In this document: positions 1 to 5,202 of the stretch, one piece after another
Layout: the number at the start of each line of letters is the position of its first letter
How positions within the stretch are numbered: position 1 is the stretch's first letter
Notes under the pieces: model-generated
What the model was told of the DNA's origin: nothing
Seen by the model: only the letters and a program-made list of their open reading frames with translations
Database searches by the model: none
Source: Opitutaceae bacterium UBA3033
Lineage (GTDB): Bacteria > Verrucomicrobiota > Verrucomicrobiia > Opitutales > Opitutaceae
NCBI GenBank assembly: GCA_002367815.1
Contig: DFDG01000089.1
Span: forward strand, 2,830 to 8,031
Length of the DNA: 5,202 nt
Direction: 5' to 3'
Program-made: the position numbers and the translations under genes

Positions 1-1950
1 TCCCCGTTGCCTGGCACCCACACCTATCGCACCGAATGCTCTGTGACTGCCGATGTCGATCTACATGGGAAAACCGGCGAAATTAAAGTCAGATCCTACC
101 GGGGCAAGAATCCACTCTATGCCCACGGTCCAGTTCAGGTGGCAGCAAACAAGCGCCACTTCGAACATGCCGATGGCACACCTTTTTTCTGGCTCGGTGA
201 TACTTGGTGGATGGGACTTTGCCATCGCCTGAAGTGGCCGCAGGGCTTCAAACAACTCACCGCCAATCGGGTGAAAAAGGGTTACAATGTCGTGCAGATC
301 ATTGCGGGGCTTTATCCGGATATGCACGCCTTCGATCCGCGAGGCGCCAATGAAGCAGGCTTTCCTTGGGAAGAAGGTTATGCGCACATCCGGCCGGAAT
401 ATTTTGACGCTGCTGACAAAAAATTGGCCCACTTGGTTTCGCAGGGCATCACTCCCTGCATCGTCGGCGCTTGGGGTTACTTTATATCGTGGATGACCCC
501 AGATCAGTTGAAAGCACACTGGCGTTACCTCATCGCCCGATATGGGGCGTGGCCCGTCATATGGTGCACGGCCGGAGAAGCCAACCTGCCTTGGTATCTG
601 GCAAAAAACTTCCCCGAAGATGACCGCACCATGGTCAAAAGCTGGACTGAAATCATGCGCTATGTGCGAGCCACGGATCCCTATCACCGGCCGATTTCGA
701 TTCATCCCACTGCCATCAACCGCTACACCTCGCGCAACGCCACGGAGGATGAATCCCTGTTGGACTTCGATTTGATGCAATGTTCGCATGCGCAAAACGA
801 GGCGATCGCGATCATGACCAAGGCCGTGCGTGAAACCTACGCGGCCACTCCCCGTATGCCGATTATCAACGGCGAGCCATGCTACGAAATGCTCGGTGGC
901 ACCATCACGGCCCCCTGGCCGCGACATGCTTTTTGGTCATGCGTGCTCAATGGCGCGATGGGCCACACCTACGGCGGCAACGGCATCTGGCAATGCAACC
1001 AACCCGGCATCCCGCACGGTGCCTCACCCCACGGTGGCAATTACGGCAACACCCCATGGCAGGAAGCGATGAACTACAGCGGCTCGGCCCAATGTGCCAT
1101 AGGTAAAAAACTGATCACCCGGTTCGATTGGACAAAATTCGAACCTCATTCCGAGTGGGCCTCCTACGTAAAAGATGTCTGGTTGCCGCTTACCGATGCC
1201 AAATGGATTTGGAACTCGAAAGTAAATCCACCCAAGGACGCACCAGCCAAGCGGAGCTATTTCCGTAATATCTTCACTCTACCCAAGGGTCGTAAAATAA
1301 TAAACGCCCGTCTGCGTTTCGCCGGAACGACCCACGTGGAAGCGCAGATCAATGGGGCTTCCGCCGGTGTGGGCTGGGAATGGAAAACCGGCCCGCAATT
1401 CAATGACCGGTCGCATTTGCTCAAACCGGGTCGCAATGTGCTCTCAATTTGGTGCGAACACCGACCAGCCTCGGGCGACAGACCCGGTCTGCTCGCGTGT
1501 CTGGAAATTCGCTTCGCCAGCGGTCCCACCCAGCGAATTGTCACCGACAATTCCTGGAAAACATGGAGCAAAAAAATCAGTGGCTGGGATGCATTCGAAT
1601 ACGACGACCGCGGGTGGAACAATGCAACTGTGGTAGGTAACTATGGCAGCAAACCTTGGGGGAAAATCAACTCGCCTGACATGAGCTTGCACGGCCCGCA
1701 GTCAGCCGGAATTCCTGGCAAACTACGGGTCATCTACGTGCCGCATGCGGAATCGATTATCGTTCGCGATTTGGCGAGTAGCACTGAGCATAAGGCTATT
1801 CATTTCGATCCGGTTACAGGAAAAGAGCATAAAATTGGGGTGATCAAATCAGGGGCCAATGGCATTTGGAAATGCGCCGCACCCGCTGGTATCGATCATG
1901 ACTGGGTGCTGGTGCTGGAGGGTAAATCCTGCACGAGCGAATTCAGCTAA
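1..1950 (+). CDS. Apiosidase-like (DUF4038/GH140-type) glycoside hydrolase with inserted rhamnosidase-type beta-sandwich; 5' end outside window
   Basis: The reading frame is open from base 1, so the true start and any signal peptide lie upstream; the TTG at base 7 is probably internal. Residues are counted from that TTG. Residues 1-50 look like the end of a DUF5060-type N-terminal beta domain. Next is a DUF4038 TIM barrel (about 51-385) starting with the typical ADGTPFFWLGDTWW. Likely catalytic acids are E191 in VIWCTAGE and E290 in NGEPCYE, 99 residues apart, close to the spacing I recall for the acid/base and nucleophile of the GH140 apiosidase BT1012. Residues about 390-560 form a beta-sandwich like the N-domain of alpha-L-rhamnosidases (AKWIW, SYFRNIFTLP, LLKPGRNVLSIW, TDNSWKTW, YDDRGW). 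The C-terminus (about 561-640; GIPGKLRVIYVP, DWVLVLEG) matches the 'putative collagen-binding' domain that closes DUF4038 proteins. It should hydrolyse a plant or algal glycan outside the cytoplasm; the substrate cannot be read from the sequence. Family assignment is firm, exact activity is not. Confidence 0.9.
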   Translation, partial: SPLPGTHTYRTECSVTADVDLHGKTGEIKVRSYRGKNPLYAHGPVQVAANKRHFEHADGTPFFWLGDTWWMGLCHRLKWPQGFKQLTANRVKKGYNVVQIIAGLYPDMHAFDPRGANEAGFPWEEGYAHIRPEYFDAADKKLAHLVSQGITPCIVGAWGYFISWMTPDQLKAHWRYLIARYGAWPVIWCTAGEANLPWYLAKNFPEDDRTMVKSWTEIMRYVRATDPYHRPISIHPTAINRYTSRNATEDESLLDFDLMQCSHAQNEAIAIMTKAVRETYAATPRMPIINGEPCYEMLGGTITAPWPRHAFWSCVLNGAMGHTYGGNGIWQCNQPGIPHGASPHGGNYGNTPWQEAMNYSGSAQCAIGKKLITRFDWTKFEPHSEWASYVKDVWLPLTDAKWIWNSKVNPPKDAPAKRSYFRNIFTLPKGRKIINARLRFAGTTHVEAQINGASAGVGWEWKTGPQFNDRSHLLKPGRNVLSIWCEHRPASGDRPGLLACLEIRFASGPTQRIVTDNSWKTWSKKISGWDAFEYDDRGWNNATVVGNYGSKPWGKINSPDMSLHGPQSAGIPGKLRVIYVPHAESIIVRDLASSTEHKAIHFDPVTGKEHKIGVIKSGANGIWKCAAPAGIDHDWVLVLEGKSCTSEFS

Positions 1951-2038
1951 CTGACCACTACTTGCTACCATCCACCAAACTGGCGGAGAAATATGCTGTT
2001 CATATCGGTCGAGTTGATTTCTTGATTGTCCCTCGCAG

Positions 2039-2341
2039 ATGAAAAAACCCGCCAACATCCAGCTTATCGGACAGGAAATCGGCATCGCCTGGGATGACGG
2101 CACCGAGAGTTTCTACCCATGCGATGCCTTGCGCGCCGCGTCCCCCAGTGCTGAGACCCAAGGTGAGCGTGATATTCTCGGGCAAAAACACGGCGGTGAC
2201 CATGTCCGAAATTTTAACGGTGTTACCGTGGTCGGCTGGCAATATGTCGGCAATTATGCCGTCCGTTTCGATTTCAGTGACGGGCACCGCACCGGTTTAT
2301 ATTCATTCGATTATCTTCAAGCATTGGCCGAACAAAAATAA
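2039..2341 (+). CDS. DUF971 / gamma-butyrobetaine hydroxylase N-domain-like protein lacking the zinc cysteines
   Basis: This 100-residue protein starts at the ATG at 2039, where the family's N-terminal strand (IQLIGQEIGIAWDDG) begins at once. Family hallmarks are the W-x-D-G-x-E strand, VGNYAVRFDFSDGH, and the closing GLYSFDYL. In eukaryotic gamma-butyrobetaine hydroxylase and trimethyllysine hydroxylase this fold is a small N-terminal zinc domain; free-standing bacterial copies have no settled function. The usual C-P-C-x-x-C zinc motif is here S35-P-S37-A-E-T40; only the fourth ligand, H83, is kept, so zinc binding is unlikely. No Shine-Dalgarno sequence is visible. hisI follows after 7 bases, so the two are almost certainly co-transcribed, but no direct role in histidine synthesis is implied. 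The 88 bases upstream (1951-2038) hold no promoter or terminator that I could support. Confidence 0.88.
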   Translation: MKKPANIQLIGQEIGIAWDDGTESFYPCDALRAASPSAETQGERDILGQKHGGDHVRNFNGVTVVGWQYVGNYAVRFDFSDGHRTGLYSFDYLQALAEQK

Positions 2342-2348
2342 ATTTATT

Positions 2349-2810
2349 ATGAGCACTTTCGTATTTCCTGCGCGCACTACCAATGCCGAGATCGAACTCG
2401 GCACCACCTTGCAGCCCAAGTTTGGCCCCGATGGGCTGATTCCCTGCATCACCTCCGATCACGTTACCAACGAGGTGCTCATGTTCGCCTACATGAATGC
2501 GGAATCACTCACCCACACCTTGCTCAGTGGCAAGGCCACCTACTGGAGTCGCTCGCGCAACAAGCTGTGGACAAAGGGTGAGGAGTCGGGCAATGCGCAA
2601 CTGGTCAAGGCGGTGCTGACCGACTGCGATCAGGATGTGATTCTCCTCAAAGTTGAGAACGTCGGGGGGGTCGCTTGTCACAACGGATACAAATCCTGTT
2701 TCTACCGGCAGCTTGCTGCTGGTGCTATTCCTGATGATGAGGCCAGCCTCAAGTTGGAATTTGCCGCCCGCCGGGTGATCGATCCCGCCACACTTTACAA
2801 AAAGAAATAG
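2349..2810 (+). CDS. hisI: Phosphoribosyl-AMP cyclohydrolase
   Basis: HisI hydrolyses the N1-C6 bond of the adenine ring of phosphoribosyl-AMP to give ProFAR, the third step of histidine biosynthesis, as a cytoplasmic homodimeric metalloenzyme. The 153-residue protein has the full family signature: LMFAYMN (44-50), TYWSRSRNKLWTKGEESGN (64-82), the metal motif D92-C93-D94-Q-D96, and ACHNGYKSCFYR with C110 and C117. By analogy with Methanothermobacter HisI the three aspartates bind magnesium and the three cysteines bind the catalytic zinc across the dimer; all six are present. There is no HisE (pyrophosphohydrolase) domain, so this is the stand-alone form. The frame is open further upstream, but that stretch overlaps the DUF971 gene in another frame and carries no family sequence, so the ATG at 2349 is chosen. 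It lies 7 bases behind the DUF971 stop without a visible ribosome binding site. The other his genes are not in the window. Confidence 0.96.
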   Translation: MSTFVFPARTTNAEIELGTTLQPKFGPDGLIPCITSDHVTNEVLMFAYMNAESLTHTLLSGKATYWSRSRNKLWTKGEESGNAQLVKAVLTDCDQDVILLKVENVGGVACHNGYKSCFYRQLAAGAIPDDEASLKLEFAARRVIDPATLYKKK

Positions 2811-2868
2811 CCCCTGAATATTACACGAAAGCAACCAAAGCGGATGCCTATCGTTTCGCCCAGCGTGA

Positions 2869-4125
2869 TCAATCAAGCACAGTCCAAAACACCTTGTTTT
2901 TCAGGACATCGTCGCAACCGGCTCCGCGGCCGCCATCAGTAAAGATCATACTTGGATTATCGGGCACATCGTTAAAACCCGTCGGACGTTCAATACTCGG
3001 CATCCATTGCGGTTGATCAGCTTCTCTCCCGCCAACAAGCTCACTTGTAAACGTGTGGCCGCCATCCTCGGAATCGAAACGCACGAGCTTGGTCGAGGTG
3101 TGCCCCCAATACGATTTACCGTCTTCAAGATTTAACAAAGGCGCAACGATCACCGGTTGCCCTTTTCCGTTAAAAGTAATACCGCCCGACATGATCAATG
3201 CCTCGTCCCGATTCTCTTTCGGCAGAAAGCGGTTCAGGTGGATATGCTTCCATCCACCACTAGGCAGGGGGGTGGCCAAGTAGCCCTCCGAGCTGTTATC
3301 CATCCTCACACTGTAGCCGATAAACGGCACCCCATCCGGGCTGATCGCAATCGCACCGGATTCGATCACCCGGCCCTGACCGGAATCCGTGCTCATAATG
3401 ATGTCTGACGTGGCTTCGACGGCGGGAAGCTTCAACGGCGAGCCGTCCAGTTTAGTCCAAGTTTCGCCTTCGTCCGGACTCAACATGCAGCCCAACGCTG
3501 TGTAAGAAAACATGTTTTCCAGCGAAACAATATGAGGGATCTGAGACATACGGTATCCCAGATAAAGCGTCTTGTGATCAGGTCCCCAGACCATCGAGGC
3601 TGCATACTGGCTGTAGTTCATACGATCCGAACGCAGTATCGTGGAATGTCGGGCCCACTCTGCCCCCGGGGCTTTCTTCCATACCTCCAACTCCCACGGT
3701 TTATCGTTGTGACTGCGGCGGGCTGACAAGATCAACGTGCCATCCTTCGCGCAAAGCAGTGTCGGATAGGTCAAGTCGAGACCAAATTGCTCCATCAGCC
3801 CCCACTCCGAGGAATCATTCGGACGCACCGAACGATGATAACGGAAAGGGTGATGGTGAGAAAAATAGACGATGTGCAAGTAACCTTCACCATCGATGGT
3901 GAGGGACGGTCCACCATGATTATCGATCGCCTCACCAATTGTGACTTCATCGGACCAATGATTGGTGGCATGATCAAGGCAGCGCATTTTTACGCGAAAA
4001 CCTTCCGACGGTGTGTCCAACCACGCCACATGGGTCTTTCCCTTCGCGGTGATAATTTTGTTGGACTCGATATAAGCCGTGGCCCGGCCACTGCCGCTCG
4101 AAGAAAGGAGAAATGGGTCGCTCAT
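2869..4125 (-). CDS. BNR_4-type beta-propeller protein, candidate polysaccharide lyase (PL24/PL25-like active site)
   Basis: The 418-residue protein belongs to the BNR-repeat (BNR_4, PF15892-like) group common in polysaccharide-degrading Verrucomicrobiota and Planctomycetota. Two exact Asp-boxes (S-x-D-x-G-x-T-aromatic) lie at 216-223 (SPDEGETW) and 352-359 (SEDGGHTF), indicating a bladed propeller. The strongest block is DNHGGP (68-73), HHHPFRYHRSVRPND (90-104), LTYP (118-121) and SARRS (134-138). H70, H90, Y120, R136 and Y171 or Y174 form a pattern like the ulvan lyases of PL24/PL25, which eliminate across a uronic acid. The function is inferred; it could also be a related lyase or a non-catalytic relative. 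I chose the ATG at 4125 because the conserved part (GRATAYIESNK) begins 13 residues later. The frame runs back to an ATG at 4266, but that extension is unlike a protein and overlaps lpxA; a TTG one codon upstream is an alternative. No signal peptide or membrane segment follows the chosen start. The gene lies 46 bases behind lpxA with no visible terminator between them. Confidence 0.87.
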   Translation of the reverse strand: MSDPFLLSSSGSGRATAYIESNKIITAKGKTHVAWLDTPSEGFRVKMRCLDHATNHWSDEVTIGEAIDNHGGPSLTIDGEGYLHIVYFSHHHPFRYHRSVRPNDSSEWGLMEQFGLDLTYPTLLCAKDGTLILSARRSHNDKPWELEVWKKAPGAEWARHSTILRSDRMNYSQYAASMVWGPDHKTLYLGYRMSQIPHIVSLENMFSYTALGCMLSPDEGETWTKLDGSPLKLPAVEATSDIIMSTDSGQGRVIESGAIAISPDGVPFIGYSVRMDNSSEGYLATPLPSGGWKHIHLNRFLPKENRDEALIMSGGITFNGKGQPVIVAPLLNLEDGKSYWGHTSTKLVRFDSEDGGHTFTSELVGGREADQPQWMPSIERPTGFNDVPDNPSMIFTDGGRGAGCDDVLKNKVFWTVLD

Positions 4126-4171
4126 CAATAGATTGCTAGCTTTGGGATCAAGAAGGAGGAAATGACGTGAT

Positions 4172-4963
4172 CTAACAGTTGCTGCCCGGCGCGAGCCCGC
4201 GTTCACACTTGGCGGCAAAATCCAACAAGTGCTTGAACTCAGCACTCCCCGCATCTGCGTGCGCATGCAACTTTTCCAGAGCCTGGGTTCGATTCAGGCC
4301 TTCGCGAAATAAAATACGATAGATTTGTTTCACCCGATCCAATTGTTCCGGTGTGAATCCGCGCCGCTCCAGGCCGATCTTGTTGAAGGCACGAATAATG
4401 GCGGGTTGCCCATCGGCGATAAAAAAGGGCGCGATGTCCTGCACCACTTTCGCGTAGGCACTCACCATCGCATGCGTGCCGATGCGACAAAATTGATGCA
4501 CTCCACAAACGGCACCCAGCACCACATAATCTTGAACCACAACGTGACCGGCGAGTCCCACCGAGTTGCTAGCAATGATGTGATTCCCCAGCCGGCAATC
4601 ATGCGCGACATGGCAGGATGCGAGAATCGTGTTGTGCGAACCGATGGTCGTGTAGTCGCCATCATTCGTCGCGCCGTGCACACTGACGTATTCGCGAAAG
4701 ACATTGTGATCGCCGATGCGAACACCGGGGTTACCTCCCTTGTATTTGAGGTCCTGCGTTTTGGCGCCGATACTGCAATAAGGATATATTTCACATTCAC
4801 GGCCGAGCACCGTGTTGCCCTCGACCGAGGCATGATGATGCAGGCGCGTGCCGGAGCCCAATTTCGCTGCACCTCCGACGTAAGCAAACGGACCAATCTC
4901 TACGTCGTCGCCGAGTTCGACCGTTGATTCAATAATGGCGGTAGGATGAATACGATGGGCCAT
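4172..4963 (-). CDS. lpxA: Acyl-ACP--UDP-N-acetylglucosamine O-acyltransferase
   Basis: LpxA transfers a 3-hydroxyacyl chain from acyl carrier protein to the 3-OH of UDP-GlcNAc, the first step of lipid A synthesis, in the cytoplasm as a homotrimer. From the ATG at 4963 the protein has 263 residues, nearly the same as E. coli LpxA (262). Residues 1 to about 180 are left-handed beta-helix hexapeptide repeats beginning HPTAIIES; the rest is the C-terminal helical domain (GLERRGFTPEQL). The catalytic histidine is H121 in HVAHDC (E. coli H125), and D71 in TQDLKY matches E. coli D74. VHQFC (155-159) is also kept. The position matching the E. coli acyl-length ruler G173 is A169. In-frame ATGs at 5002 and 4990 would add 13 or 9 residues and overlap the FabZ stop; the 4963 start best fits the family and leaves a 10-base gap. 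No strong Shine-Dalgarno sequence is visible; GAGGG lies too far upstream. It is co-directional and surely co-transcribed with the fabZ-containing gene. Confidence 0.97.
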   Translation of the reverse strand: MAHRIHPTAIIESTVELGDDVEIGPFAYVGGAAKLGSGTRLHHHASVEGNTVLGRECEIYPYCSIGAKTQDLKYKGGNPGVRIGDHNVFREYVSVHGATNDGDYTTIGSHNTILASCHVAHDCRLGNHIIASNSVGLAGHVVVQDYVVLGAVCGVHQFCRIGTHAMVSAYAKVVQDIAPFFIADGQPAIIRAFNKIGLERRGFTPEQLDRVKQIYRILFREGLNRTQALEKLHAHADAGSAEFKHLLDFAAKCERGLAPGSNC

Positions 4964-4973
4964 GATATGACGA

Positions 4974-5202
4974 TTATCCCTCGCCTTCATCCGCCATGGC
5001 AAACATCAGCTCAGCTGATGATACTACCTGACCGGCCACGGAACAATTACACTGGGCGCCGGCCAGTTTATCCCCGCGAACCTTAGTTATTTTCGCGTTG
5101 ATGATAATCTGGTCACCCGGTCGCACCGGCTTGCGGAATTTCACTTTGTCGGCGCTCATGAAAAAAGCCGTGCGGCCGGCTTGGCCGGTTCTACGCAACA
5201 TG
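4974..5202 (-). CDS. fabZ: 3-hydroxyacyl-ACP dehydratase (FabZ) domain, C-terminal part; probable tail of an LpxC-FabZ fusion; 5' end outside window
   Basis: The last 75 codons of a hot-dog-fold FabZ domain are visible, including the family motif SADKVKFRKPVRPGDQ and the closing strand VSSAELMFAMA. FabZ dehydrates 3-hydroxyacyl-ACP to trans-2-enoyl-ACP in fatty acid elongation. The catalytic histidine and glutamate lie in the N-terminal half, outside the window. The ATG at 5201 corresponds to an internal position of the family (around the MLRRTGQ segment after the central helix), so it is not the start. In Verrucomicrobiota, Planctomycetota and Bacteroidota, FabZ next to lpxA is often fused behind LpxC, the deacetylase that follows LpxA. 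I expect the same here, but the fusion cannot be seen. lpxA starts 10 bases after the TAA stop. The 3-hydroxyacyl-ACP used by FabZ is also the acyl donor of LpxA, so the pair sits at the branch between phospholipid and lipid A synthesis. Confidence 0.93.
   Translation of the reverse strand, partial: MLRRTGQAGRTAFFMSADKVKFRKPVRPGDQIIINAKITKVRGDKLAGAQCNCSVAGQVVSSAELMFAMADEGEG

Noticed and set aside
61..927. 288-codon open frame on the minus strand inside the GH140-like gene
   Set aside because: It lies wholly antisense to a clearly conserved catalytic domain and its translation has no recognisable domain or motif; it is a shadow of the codon use of the real gene.
1991..2005. Small inverted repeat ATATG-CTGTT-CATAT between the hydrolase gene and the DUF971 gene
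   Set aside because: A 5-bp AT-rich stem with no following T-run is too weak to call a terminator or operator.
2094..2348. Upstream extension of the hisI frame from an ATG at 2094
   Set aside because: It is the out-of-frame reading of the DUF971 gene; HisI homology begins after the ATG at 2349.
2664..2670. Run of seven G inside hisI, a possible slippage or phase-variation site or a sequencing error
   Set aside because: The frame is intact on both sides of it and the metal motifs before (DCDQD) and after (ACHNGYKSC) are complete, and the encoded V-G-G-V is normal for the family.
2811..2868. Possible bidirectional terminator between the convergent hisI and propeller genes
   Set aside because: A terminator is expected here, but I see no GC-rich stem with a flanking T- or A-run in these 58 bases.
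4126..4266. 47-residue N-terminal extension of the propeller gene from an ATG at 4266
   Set aside because: It overlaps the 3' end of lpxA by 95 bases, and its sequence (rich in Arg and Ser, no domain) is not part of the family; the ATG at 4125 sits just ahead of the conserved start.
4325..4927. 200-codon plus-strand open frame opposite lpxA
   Set aside because: It is antisense to the hexapeptide-repeat region of lpxA, whose repeated codons keep the opposite frame open; no protein family is recognisable.

Overview
The window looks like chromosomal DNA of a Gram-negative, polysaccharide-degrading bacterium, most likely of the PVC group (Verrucomicrobiota, possibly an Opitutae-like lineage). 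Three things suggest this. An lpxA gene lies directly behind a FabZ domain, the gene order seen with LpxC-FabZ fusions in Verrucomicrobiota, Planctomycetota and Bacteroidota. Two carbohydrate-active proteins are of types common in those groups (DUF4038/GH140-like and BNR_4 beta-propeller). None of the starts has a clear Shine-Dalgarno sequence. The taxonomic call is inference.

Layout: (1) Bases 1-1950, plus strand: 3' part of a large apiosidase-like (DUF4038/GH140-type) glycoside hydrolase cut by the left edge, with an alpha-L-rhamnosidase-type beta-sandwich inserted before its C-terminal domain. (2) Bases 2039-2341 and 2349-2810, plus strand: a tight pair, a DUF971 (gamma-butyrobetaine hydroxylase N-domain-like) protein that lacks the usual zinc cysteines, then hisI of histidine biosynthesis. 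(3) Bases 2869-4125, minus strand: a BNR_4-type seven-bladed-propeller protein whose His/His/Tyr/Arg/Tyr pattern resembles ulvan-lyase-type polysaccharide lyases. (4) Bases 4172-4963, minus strand: lpxA. (5) Bases 4974-5202, minus strand: the C-terminal half of a FabZ dehydratase domain, probably the tail of an LpxC-FabZ fusion, cut by the right edge.

The two strands converge at about 2811-2868. On the minus strand the order is (lpxC-)fabZ, lpxA, BNR_4 protein with gaps of 10 and 46 bases, so the propeller gene may be read from the lipid A operon. FabZ and LpxA share a substrate pool: both use 3-hydroxyacyl-ACP, FabZ diverting it to fatty acid synthesis and LpxA committing it to lipid A. The two carbohydrate-active genes flank housekeeping genes and are not in an obvious utilisation locus (no SusC/SusD, sulfatase or regulator is visible here). 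There are no tRNA or rRNA genes, CRISPR arrays, insertion sequences or gene-free stretches over 90 bases. I found no wholly new system. The most unusual items are the nested domain in the hydrolase, the cysteine-free DUF971 protein and the unassigned lyase-like propeller.
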